From Phenylobacterium koreense (GTDB lineage: Bacteria; Pseudomonadota; Alphaproteobacteria; Caulobacterales; Caulobacteraceae), in assembly GCF_040545335.1 (NCBI RefSeq), contig NZ_JBEPLU010000003.1, positions 186,001 through 250,000 on the forward strand: a DNA stretch of 64,000 bases. The letters are read 5' to 3'. How positions within the stretch are numbered: position 1 is the stretch's first letter; each line of letters begins with the position of its first letter. The notes below the pieces were generated by a model that saw only the letters and a program-made list of their open reading frames with translations, did no database searches and was not told the origin of the DNA. The translations under genes were made by a program, and so were the position numbers. Of the stretch, positions 1 through 7,666 are shown piece by piece.

Positions 1-1182
1 GGCATAGGCGGCGGCGTTCGCCGACAGCCGCATGCCTGCGATGCGCCAACTAAGCGCGCTGTCAAAGAGCTTCAGGCGGCTCTCGAACGGCATCCGCACG
101 TAGTTCAGAGAGACGTTCGGGCGGGCGCCCAACGATCCCCCGCTGGTGTCGTCATCGTGCGCGTCCTGGTAGCTGGCCGAGAGATTGACCTGAAGGTCCT
201 CGGTCGGCTCCAAACCCAGGCCCAGGCGTGCGCCCCAGACCCGTCCGGCGTTGGCGTTCCGCACGCTCAGGCGATCATTGTCGACATATGCCGGCTCCGT
301 GCGCCGATAGGCGGTGAGCCGTACGCCCAGCTTGTCGGCGATCAGAGGCTGGTTGATCACCAGGCTCTGTCCCCCGCCCCACTCGCCGGAGTTGGTATTG
401 AGCTCGGCCAACGCCGTTTCGCTCGCCTGGGCGAGATTCGGCCGCTTGAAGATGACCTTCAGGGCGCCGCCCATGGCGCTCGCCCCATAGAGCGTGCCCT
501 GCGGCCCTCGCAGAAGCTCGAGCCGCTCGACGTCGACCAGAAGCAATTCGGGCGACGAGCCGCCCGGGTCGGCGGTGGTGCCGCTCGGGCCGGTCACCGG
601 AACGTCGTCGTAGTAGAGGGCGGTCGTGGCCTCGCCCGAACCGTACACGCCGCGCAGGCTGAAGCGATTGCGCCCGGTCCCGGTGCTGGTCTGGGTCAGG
701 CCCGGCAGCAGCATCGCCGCATCGCTGAAATCGGCCGCACCGGCCCGCGCCAGTTCATCCCCCGACAACGCCCGCACCGACATGGGCGTCACTTGGTCGA
801 GCGTCGGCCGGCGGCTGGCGGTGACGACTACGCTCTCGACCTCGGCGATCGGCTCGACGGGGGAGTGCGTCGGCGCACCTTCGATGAGGTAGCGGCCCTG
901 GAACTGCCGCCAGGTGAGGCCTGAGCCTCGAAGGAGTTCCCTCAGCGCGATGTCCGGGCTCATCCTGCCCGATAGCCCGCTGGTTCTCCGTCCCGCGACG
1001 AGGTCAGGACTGAACAGGATGTCGCGGTCGCTCTGGGCGGAAAACGCGGTGAGCGCACGGTCGAGCGGCAGGCCGGCGGGGATCGAGAACGCGTGTGCGC
1101 CTTCGGCCGCAAGCGCTGGTCCGCCCGACATCGCCAGGGCGCCCACCAAGATCCCGAAACGGACAAAATTCAACAGGCGCAC
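1..1182 (-). CDS. TonB-dependent receptor with N-terminal STN signalling domain (5' part; runs off left edge)
   Basis: Outer-membrane transporter of the signal-transducing class. Reading the minus strand from about 1182 gives an open frame to base 1. It starts with a signal peptide ending near ALAA, then an STN domain (about residues 28-100, with LDRALTAFSAQSDRDILFSP), a TonB-box-like SVVVTASRRP stretch, a plug domain (ATALYYDDVPVTGP-like region and ERLELLRGPQGTLYGASAMG) and the first barrel strands. The start is uncertain: GTG at 1182 follows GGGGAG too closely, and TTG at 1173 has better spacing. The divergent FecI and FecR genes match the classical surface-signalling triad, in which STN contacts FecR. 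The ligand cannot be read from the sequence. The barrel and C-terminus lie outside the window. Confidence 0.9.
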   Translation of the reverse strand, partial: MRLLNFVRFGILVGALAMSGGPALAAEGAHAFSIPAGLPLDRALTAFSAQSDRDILFSPDLVAGRRTSGLSGRMSPDIALRELLRGSGLTWRQFQGRYLIEGAPTHSPVEPIAEVESVVVTASRRPTLDQVTPMSVRALSGDELARAGAADFSDAAMLLPGLTQTSTGTGRNRFSLRGVYGSGEATTALYYDDVPVTGPSGTTADPGGSSPELLLVDVERLELLRGPQGTLYGASAMGGALKVIFKRPNLAQASETALAELNTNSGEWGGGQSLVINQPLIADKLGVRLTAYRRTEPAYVDNDRLSVRNANAGRVWGARLGLGLEPTEDLQVNLSASYQDAHDDDTSGGSLGARPNVSLNYVRMPFESRLKLFDSALSWRIAGMRLSANAAAYA

Positions 1183-1259
1183 AGCTCCCCGCCGCCTGCA
1201 CTTTTCACGGCCCGCCACAGACAAGCTAGCCCGCTCTGGCGGGTCTTTGGTTGTTTATT

Positions 1260-1277
1260 CGCCACAGCACTGTGGCG
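1260..1277. promoter_or_regulatory. Palindrome in the receptor/sigma-factor intergenic region
   Basis: CGCCACAG, two bases (CA), then CTGTGGCG form a perfect inverted repeat. A third copy of CGCCACAG lies at 1213-1220. The site lies between the divergent TonB receptor and the ECF sigma factor, so it is a candidate operator. No regulator is identified, and a hairpin in the 5' leader is an alternative. Confidence 0.35.
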
Positions 1278-1412
1278 ACGGGATCGACGGGAGCTGTGCC
1301 CGAAAATCCAGCATCGCCTGGTTTTCGAACAAGCCCTACCGCTAGGTCGTTGACCTCCACAGCGCCTTCAACAACCATGACCGCAATAAGACAAGTGGGG
1401 TGTGGAGTTCAG

Positions 1413-1976
1413 ATGTCTTGGCCTGAAAGGTCCGGGGCCAGGAGTGAGCCGGAAGGACTCGCGTACGCCTCACTTCCGTACCAGCAGGCGCTCAGGGCGT
1501 TCTTCCGCCGCCGCACGGACGGTCATGAGATCGACGACCTGATCCAGGAAGTTCTGCTTCGGCTCCACAACCGTCGGCGCGGCGGCGAGGTGGCCAATCT
1601 GTCCAGCTTCATCTTCCAGACCGCCACCAATGTCCTGCTCGACCGTCGTCGTCGCGACACCGTTCGCCGGCGGGGCGCGCACTGCGAACTGGAAGAAATC
1701 CACCACCCGCTCGACGAACTGTCGCCCGATCGAATCCTCCAGGCCAAACAGGAAGCTTCCCTCGCGATGGAAGCCCTCGCGGCCTTGCCGCCACGCACGC
1801 GCGCCGCATTCATGCTCGTGCGTTTCGAGGGCATGAGCTACAAGGGCGCCGCTGCTCAACTTGGCGTTTCAGTCAGCGCGGTCGAGAAACACGTTACAAA
1901 GGCCCTTCGGATCATTTCGACCCGGCTGCAGGAAAGCGATGAACGACAACCAACGACAAAACGGTCATTCCGGTAG
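1413..1976 (+). CDS. ECF RNA polymerase sigma factor, FecI-like
   Basis: A 187-residue sigma-70 family factor of the extracytoplasmic-function class. Region 2 is seen in EIDDLIQEVLLRLHNR. Region 4 is seen in LPPRTRAAFMLVRFEGMSY, followed by the helix-turn-helix LGVSVSAVEKHVTKAL. The ATG at 1413 is chosen because GGAG at 1404-1407 sits five bases upstream; an in-frame ATG at 1377 and a longer frame from 1251 have no good ribosome site. The gene overlaps the FecR gene by 38 bases, so the two are probably translationally coupled. It probably drives transcription of the divergent STN-type TonB receptor when the ligand is bound. Its promoter target is not proven. Confidence 0.9.
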   Translation: MSWPERSGARSEPEGLAYASLPYQQALRAFFRRRTDGHEIDDLIQEVLLRLHNRRRGGEVANLSSFIFQTATNVLLDRRRRDTVRRRGAHCELEEIHHPLDELSPDRILQAKQEASLAMEALAALPPRTRAAFMLVRFEGMSYKGAAAQLGVSVSAVEKHVTKALRIISTRLQESDERQPTTKRSFR

Positions 1977-2964
1977 TCCGGACGCCGCGTCGTGGTTCGT
2001 GCAACTGCAGCGTCGCCCCGACGACAGCGGACTGCGATGCGCCTTCGAGGCATGGCTGGCGGCCGATCCAAGCCACGCAGCCCAGTGGGCGCAGGTCAGC
2101 GGAACCTGGGAGCACCTGGGCGACCTGAAGGATGAGCCGGAGATCCTCGCGGCCCGCGAAGCTCTGCGCGCCGAACTCGCGCAAGCCCAGCGCCGGCCGA
2201 AGATGCGTTGGGCCGCTGGGATCGCGGCGATCGCCGTCGCAGGCGCCGCGGCGCTGGGGATCGGCTCCTGGCGCCAGGCCCAGCCGAAAACCGCCTCCTC
2301 CACCTCGCCGCCTGCGATGGCCGAAGTCATCGCGACCTATCGCACCCCGGTCGGCGGCCAACAGGCCGTCACCCTCGAGGACGGTTCCAGGATCACGCTG
2401 AGCACGGCTTCCGAAGTTCGGCTGACCGAGTGGGGCGCACGCCGCGCCTTCACGGTGGTGCAGGGCGAGGTCTTCTTCGAGGTGGCCAAGAATCCGCAAC
2501 GCCCCTTCGTGGTGTCGGCCGCCGGGCGATCGGTGACGGCGCTCGGCACAGCCTTCGACGTCAGGGTCGATCCGGGTCAGTGGTCGGTCAGCCTGATCGA
2601 GGGCAAGATCCGCGTCGCGACGCGCGGCACCTCCATCGACCTCACGCCCGGCCGCGAACTGACGCAGATCGGCGACCAGCCCTGGACCATCGAGAACCGC
2701 GACGTCGCCCGGCTGGCCACCTGGCGAGAAGGCCACCTGATGTTCGACAATCGACCGCTCGGCTCGATCGTCCAGGAAATGAACCGCTATTCCACCCGGA
2801 AGGTGCAGATCGCGGACCCGGCCCTGGCCGCCAAGCCGCTGAGCGGCCGGTTCAAGTCGGGCGACGTCACCGGCTTCGTGGAAACCCTCGAGGCCTATGG
2901 AATGGCGCGCGGGGTCGAGACGTCCTCCACCACCATCGAGCTGCGCCCGCTCTCGGGCGAGTGA
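1939..2964 (+). CDS. FecR-family anti-sigma regulator
   Basis: A 341-residue inner-membrane regulator that would hold the upstream ECF factor inactive and relay the signal from the receptor's STN domain. The N-terminal cytoplasmic part matches DUF4880 (AASWFVQLQRRPDD, FEAWLAADPSHAAQW). One membrane segment follows at about residues 92-110 (WAAGIAAIAVAGAAALGIG). The periplasmic FecR domain comes next (GGQQAVTLEDGSRITLSTAS, VQGEVFFEVAKNPQRPFVV), then a DUF4974-like C-terminal region (DNRPLGSIVQEMNRYS). The ATG at 1939 is preceded by GGAAAG and overlaps the sigma gene. A peptidase gene follows 70 bases downstream and may be in the same transcript. Confidence 0.92.
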   Translation: MNDNQRQNGHSGSPDAASWFVQLQRRPDDSGLRCAFEAWLAADPSHAAQWAQVSGTWEHLGDLKDEPEILAAREALRAELAQAQRRPKMRWAAGIAAIAVAGAAALGIGSWRQAQPKTASSTSPPAMAEVIATYRTPVGGQQAVTLEDGSRITLSTASEVRLTEWGARRAFTVVQGEVFFEVAKNPQRPFVVSAAGRSVTALGTAFDVRVDPGQWSVSLIEGKIRVATRGTSIDLTPGRELTQIGDQPWTIENRDVARLATWREGHLMFDNRPLGSIVQEMNRYSTRKVQIADPALAAKPLSGRFKSGDVTGFVETLEAYGMARGVETSSTTIELRPLSGE

Positions 2965-3034
2965 GGATTTCCCGCCAAGCTGCGTCTTGAGCCCGAAGGC
3001 CGGCGCCCTTATGCGCTGGCGGCCTGGAGGACTC

Positions 3035-4525
3035 ATGAAAACGATCACCAAGGCGCTGGCCACCAGCGCCATCTGCGCCACAGCTTGGCTCGCCGCAGGC
3101 GCGGCAAGCGCCGCCCCGCTCACCGCCGAAGGCCGCGGCCAGATCATCGCGGCCGTCGACGCCTATGCGCCGAAGATGAACGACGCGGCGCTGAAGATCT
3201 GGAACTATGCCGAGGTCGGCTATCAGGAAACCAAGAGCAGCGCGCTTCTGCAGGATCAACTGAAGGCCGCTGGCTTCAAGGTCCAGGCCGGAGTGGCCGG
3301 TGAACCCACCGGCTTCGTCGCCAGCTTCAAGAACGGCCCGGGCCCGGTGATCGCCATCCTGGCCGAGTTCGACGCCCTGCCCGGCCTGTCGCAGGCCGCC
3401 GCCCCGACCAAGCAACCGGTGGCGGGCCGCGACGCCGGCCACGGCTGCGGCCACAACCTGTTCGGCGCGGCCTCGACGGCCGCCGCCGTCGCCCTGAAGA
3501 CCTGGATGGTCCAGAACAAGGTCCAGGGTGAGGTCCGCGTCTATGGCACGCCGGCCGAGGAAGGCGGCTCCGGCAAGGTCTACATGGTCCGCGACGGCCT
3601 GTTCGACGACGTAGACATCACCCTGCACTGGCACCCGGGAAACACGAACTCGGCCAACCAGGGCACTTCGATGGCCAACATCAGCGGCAAGTTCCGCTTC
3701 TACGGCCAGTCGAGCCACGCCGCCGGCGCGCCATGGGCCGGCCGTTCGGCGCTCGACGGCGTCGAGATCATGAACGTCGCCAACAACTACCTGCGCGAAC
3801 ACATCCCCGACCGCACCCGCATCCACTACGTGGTCACCAACGGCGGCAAGGCGCCGAACGTCGTCCCGGATTTCGCCGAGGTCTACTACTACGTCCGCAA
3901 CGCCGACCCGAAGATCGTCGTCGATGTCATGGATCGGGTTAAGACCGCCGCCCAGGGCGCGGCCATGATCACCGGAACCAAGGTCGAGTTCGAACAGACC
4001 GGCGGCGTCTACAACCTTCTGCCCAACGACGTGCTGGGCAAGGTCATGCAGCAGTCGCTGGAGAGCGTCGGCGGCATCTCCTGGACCCCGGAAGAGACCA
4101 AGTTCGCCCAGGAACTGGCCAAGTCCCTCCCGAACGGCGGCGGCGACCTCGCCTCGGTCGGCAAGATCGAAACCTATCGCCCCGCCGACACCTCCGGCGA
4201 CGCTGGCGGCGGCTCGACCGACGTGGCGGACGTGAGCTGGGTGACCCCGACCGTGGGCCTGTCCACCGCCACCTTCGTGCCCGGCTCGGCTGGCCATAGC
4301 TGGCAGAACGTGGCCGCCGGGGGCATGACGATCGGCCTCAAAGGCGCGGCCCTGGCCGCCAAGACCCTGTCGATCACCGGCGCGGAGCTGTTCTCCAATC
4401 CGGAGCTCATCGCCCAGGCCAAGGCCGAGCTGAAGCAGCGCCAAGGCAAAGGCTTCGTCTACAAATCCCTGCTCGGCGATCGCAAGCCGCCGCTCGACTA
4501 CCGCAAGGTCGGCGGCGCCGAATAA
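3035..4525 (+). CDS. Secreted M20-family amidohydrolase (AbgB-like)
   Basis: A 496-residue exported metal-dependent hydrolase. A signal peptide runs to about ASA (residue 26). Metal-site motifs are visible: HGCGHN at residues 136-141, the catalytic glutamate pair in TPAEEGG (175-176), HWHPG (198-202) and a C-terminal GHSWQ. The DAGHGCGHNLFG signature and the region GGSTDVADVSWVTP resemble aminobenzoyl-glutamate utilization protein B and related aminoacyl amidohydrolases. GGAGG at 3026-3030 fixes the ATG at 3035; an upstream in-frame extension to 2897 overlaps fecR and lacks support. It lies just after the signalling pair and just before an M14 peptidase, which suggests a role in breaking down imported or periplasmic amides or peptides. 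The exact substrate is unknown. Confidence 0.88.
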   Translation: MKTITKALATSAICATAWLAAGAASAAPLTAEGRGQIIAAVDAYAPKMNDAALKIWNYAEVGYQETKSSALLQDQLKAAGFKVQAGVAGEPTGFVASFKNGPGPVIAILAEFDALPGLSQAAAPTKQPVAGRDAGHGCGHNLFGAASTAAAVALKTWMVQNKVQGEVRVYGTPAEEGGSGKVYMVRDGLFDDVDITLHWHPGNTNSANQGTSMANISGKFRFYGQSSHAAGAPWAGRSALDGVEIMNVANNYLREHIPDRTRIHYVVTNGGKAPNVVPDFAEVYYYVRNADPKIVVDVMDRVKTAAQGAAMITGTKVEFEQTGGVYNLLPNDVLGKVMQQSLESVGGISWTPEETKFAQELAKSLPNGGGDLASVGKIETYRPADTSGDAGGGSTDVADVSWVTPTVGLSTATFVPGSAGHSWQNVAAGGMTIGLKGAALAAKTLSITGAELFSNPELIAQAKAELKQRQGKGFVYKSLLGDRKPPLDYRKVGGAE

Positions 4526-4537
4526 GCCGCACGCCGT

Positions 4538-4562
4538 CGGGACCCGGCCGCGCCGGGTCCCG
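4538..4562. terminator. Strong hairpin after the M20 gene, no T-tract
   Basis: CGGGACCCGGC and GCCGGGTCCCG form an 11-base-pair perfect stem around a three-base loop, 13 bases after the M20 stop codon. No run of T follows, so it is either a 3'-end stabiliser or a weak terminator before the M14 gene. Confidence 0.5.
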
Positions 4563-4711
4563 CAACCGGTCCTTCAACGCCCCGGTATCCTCCCATCTCG
4601 GAAAAATTCGCCCATGGCCCAGGTGCGGAATCGCCCCACGCCTGCGTCTGGCCTAAGGAAGCGTGTCCGTGTCGGGCATGTTGAGTCACGCAGGTAAGAG
4701 CGGGGGATGGA

Positions 4712-7480
4712 ATGACGCGAAAACACGCAATGACGGGCGCTGCCCTGGCGCTGGTCCTCATCATGGGCGGCGGCGCGAACGCCGCGACCATAACTCCGCC
4801 GAGCGAAGCCTTCGCCCAGAACCCGGGCAGCGACTACTTCCTCGCCGACTACACGGCCTACGAGGCCTATCTGAAGACCCTGGCCTCCCAATCCGACCGC
4901 ATGAAGCTGGTCGACTTCGGCAAGTCCGAGGAAGGCCGCACCCAGTGGATGGCGATCGTCTCCTCGCCGGCCAACCTCGCCAAGCTCGACCAGTACAAGA
5001 GCATCTCGAAGCGGCTGGCCAAGGCCGAGGGGCTCTCCAAGGAAGAAGCCGCCAAGCTCGCGGCTGAAGGCAAGGCGGTGGTCTGGATCGACGCCGGTCT
5101 GCACGCCACCGAGACCGTCACCTCCCAGGGCCAGATCCAGGTCCTCTACCGGATGCTGACCCTTAACGACCCCGAGACCCTGCGCATGCTGGATGATGTC
5201 ATCATCATCTTCGCGCACGACAATCCGGACGGCATGGAACTGGTCTCCGACTGGTACATGCGCAACGAAGACCCGAAAAAGCGCGAGTTCGGCTCGATCC
5301 CGCGCCTCTACCAAAAGTACATCGGCCACGACAACAACCGCGACAGCTTCATGTCGCAGATGTCCGAGACGACGAACGTCAACAAGCAACTCTTCCGGGA
5401 GTGGTTCCCGCAGATCATTTTCAACCAGCACCAGACTGGTCCTGACGGGATGATCGTGTTCGTCCCGCCGTTCCGCGATCCTTTCAACTACAACTACGAC
5501 CCGCTCGTCATGACCACCCTGCAAGAGGTGGGCATGAACATGCACAGCCGTCTGGTCGCCGAGGACAAGCCCGGCTCCGGCGCGCGCAGCGCGGCCGCCT
5601 ATTCCACCTGGCACAACGGGATGGAGCGCTCGATCGCCTACTTCCACAACTCGGTCGGCCTGCTGACCGAGATCATCGGCGGCCCGACCCCGACCACCGT
5701 GTCGCTGGTTCCCGAGGTGCAACTGCCGAACGGCGACCGCCCCATGCCGATCGCGCCCCAGCCCTGGCATCTCAACCAGACGATCGAATACCAGTACAGC
5801 CTCGACCGGGCGGTGATCGACTACGCCTCGCGCAACCGCGAACGCCTGCTGTTCAACATCTACAAGATGGGCGCGAACAGCATCGAGCGGGGCTCGAAGG
5901 ATAGCTGGACGGTCACGCCGACCAGGATCGACGCGCTGAAGGAAGCCGGCAAGAGCGCCAAGACCAACGATACGGCCGTCGCCTTCGGCCGCGGAGGCGC
6001 CATCGATCCGAGCCTCTACAAGACCGTCCTGCAAAAGCCGGAGAACCGCGATCCGCGCGGCTACGTCATCCCGGCGGGCCAGGCGGACATGCCCACCGCC
6101 GTGGCGTTCCTCAACGCGCTCATCAAGAGCGGCGTGGACGTGGATCGGGCCACCAAGGCCTTCAAGGTCGGCGACAAGACCTATCCGGCCGGCTCCTACG
6201 TGGTGAAGACCGCCCAGGCCTATCGCCCGCACATCCTCGACATGTTCGAGCCGCAGGACCACCCGCACGATCTCGAATATCCGGGCGGTCCGCCGAAGGC
6301 GCCCTACGACATCACCGGCTACACCCTCGCCTACCAGATGGGCGTCAAGTACGACCGCATCCTCGACGGCTTCGACGGCCCGTTCGAACGCGTGCCGGAC
6401 CTGATCGCCGTCCAGCCGGGCGCCGTGAAGGGCTCGGGCAAGGCCGGCTGGCTTATCAGCCACGAGACCAACCGCAGCTTCACCCTCACCAACCGCCTCC
6501 TGAAGGCCGGCCAGCCGGTCTTCTGGCTGAAGACCGGCGCCAAGGCCGGCAAGGACAGCTTCGGCCCCGGCGCGATCTGGGTGCCCGCCTCGCCCCAGGC
6601 CCAGGAAATCGTCTCCAAGGGCGTGAAGGACCTCGGCATCGACGCCGTCTCGGTCGCCGCCAAGCCCGCCAGCGAGACCATCGCGCTGAAGCCCGTGCGC
6701 ATCGGCCTGGTCGACGTCTATGGCGGCTCCATGCCTTCCGGCTGGAACCGCTGGCTCTTCGAACAGTTCGAAGCGCCCTTCGAAGTCGTCTATCCGCAGC
6801 GCCTCGACGCCGGCGACATCGCCAAGGACTATGACGTCCTGGTCTTCGCCGACGGCGTGGTCCCGGCGCCCGCCGGCGGCCCCTTCCGGCCGACGCGCGG
6901 CGGCGCCCAGCCCAAACCGGAGGATATCCCGGCCGAGTTCCGTCCGTGGCTGGGCAAGATCACCGACGAGACGACCGTTCCCCAGATCGCCGAGTTCGCC
7001 AAGAACGGCGGCACGGTGATCACCATCGGCTCCTCGGGCCGGCTGGCGACCCTGCTGGGCGCGCCGGTCGATATCGCGGTGGCCAGGACCGAGGCCGGCA
7101 AGCAGGTGGGCCTCTCGACCAAGGAATTCTTCATTCCCGGCTCGGTCCTGCGCACCAAGGTCGACAACACCCAGCCCCTCGCCTACGGCCTGCCCCAGGA
7201 CGTGGACGTGTTTTTCGACCGTAGCCCGACCTTCAACCTGAAGGCCTCCGCCACCGGCGTGGCGCGGGTTTCCTGGTTCGACACCCCGACCCCGCTGCGC
7301 AGCGGCTGGGCGGTCGGCCAGGAGAAGCTGAACGGCTCCACCGCGGTGCTCGACATCGACGTCGGCAAGGGCAAGTTGCTGGTCATGGGACCGGAGGTGA
7401 CCCAGCGGGCCCAGTCTTACGGAACCTTCAAGTTCCTCTTCAACGGCCTGCTCTACGGCCCCGCCGCCACCAAGAACTGA
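4712..7480 (+). CDS. Large secreted M14-family zinc carboxypeptidase-like protein
   Basis: A 922-residue exported protein. The signal peptide ends near GANA (residue 24). The M14 zinc site is seen as GLHATET (His131 and Glu134) and NQHQTGP (His240), with substrate-binding NNR at 208-210 and the NPDGME motif near 171. The C-terminal third (from about residue 665, RIGLVDVYGGSMPSGW) resembles the glutamine-amidotransferase-like domain found at the end of long M14 family members. The ATG at 4712 follows GGGGGA at 4702-4707. A strong terminator lies 24 bases after the stop. It probably trims peptides in the periplasm alongside the M20 hydrolase and TonB receptors; this role is inferred from the neighbourhood. 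Confidence 0.88.
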   Translation: MTRKHAMTGAALALVLIMGGGANAATITPPSEAFAQNPGSDYFLADYTAYEAYLKTLASQSDRMKLVDFGKSEEGRTQWMAIVSSPANLAKLDQYKSISKRLAKAEGLSKEEAAKLAAEGKAVVWIDAGLHATETVTSQGQIQVLYRMLTLNDPETLRMLDDVIIIFAHDNPDGMELVSDWYMRNEDPKKREFGSIPRLYQKYIGHDNNRDSFMSQMSETTNVNKQLFREWFPQIIFNQHQTGPDGMIVFVPPFRDPFNYNYDPLVMTTLQEVGMNMHSRLVAEDKPGSGARSAAAYSTWHNGMERSIAYFHNSVGLLTEIIGGPTPTTVSLVPEVQLPNGDRPMPIAPQPWHLNQTIEYQYSLDRAVIDYASRNRERLLFNIYKMGANSIERGSKDSWTVTPTRIDALKEAGKSAKTNDTAVAFGRGGAIDPSLYKTVLQKPENRDPRGYVIPAGQADMPTAVAFLNALIKSGVDVDRATKAFKVGDKTYPAGSYVVKTAQAYRPHILDMFEPQDHPHDLEYPGGPPKAPYDITGYTLAYQMGVKYDRILDGFDGPFERVPDLIAVQPGAVKGSGKAGWLISHETNRSFTLTNRLLKAGQPVFWLKTGAKAGKDSFGPGAIWVPASPQAQEIVSKGVKDLGIDAVSVAAKPASETIALKPVRIGLVDVYGGSMPSGWNRWLFEQFEAPFEVVYPQRLDAGDIAKDYDVLVFADGVVPAPAGGPFRPTRGGAQPKPEDIPAEFRPWLGKITDETTVPQIAEFAKNGGTVITIGSSGRLATLLGAPVDIAVARTEAGKQVGLSTKEFFIPGSVLRTKVDNTQPLAYGLPQDVDVFFDRSPTFNLKASATGVARVSWFDTPTPLRSGWAVGQEKLNGSTAVLDIDVGKGKLLVMGPEVTQRAQSYGTFKFLFNGLLYGPAATKN

Positions 7481-7504
7481 GGCCAACGACAGCCGGAAAC
7501 GGCA

Positions 7505-7540
7505 AGCGCCGGGACCTTGCGGTCCCGGCGCTTTTCTTTT
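7505..7540 (+). terminator. Rho-independent terminator of the M14 gene
   Basis: A 12-base-pair perfect stem (AGCGCCGGGACC pairing with GGTCCCGGCGCT) around the loop TTGC is followed by TTTTCTTTT-like sequence at 7532-7540. This is a textbook intrinsic terminator on the plus strand. Confidence 0.93.
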
Positions 7541-7554
7541 GCGCATATGCACCC

Positions 7555-7591
7555 AAGAAAAGGGGCGCCGGCCATTCGACCGACGCCCCTT
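7555..7591 (-). terminator. Rho-independent terminator of the TonB receptor
   Basis: On the minus strand AAGGGGCGTCGG pairs with CCGGCGCCCCTT (one wobble pair), followed by TTTTCTT. It lies 76 bases beyond the receptor stop codon and back to back with the M14 terminator, so the two convergent units are insulated. Confidence 0.85.
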
Positions 7592-7666
7592 CACCGCCAG
7601 GGGAGATAGCGGTGACGGCGCCGCCCGAGCCCCGGTGGGGTCAGGCTAAAGCGGCGCCGGTTCGCC

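Noticed and set aside
1222..1260. Short CCCGC/GCGGG hairpin followed by T-rich sequence in the receptor leader
   Set aside because: The stem is only five base pairs and there is no plus-strand gene upstream for it to terminate.
4574..7594. 1006-codon open frame on the minus strand across the M14 gene
   Set aside because: It is the mirror of a high-GC real gene. The protein is a repetitive run of G, R, A, V, L and H with no domains, while the opposite strand encodes clear M14 motifs.
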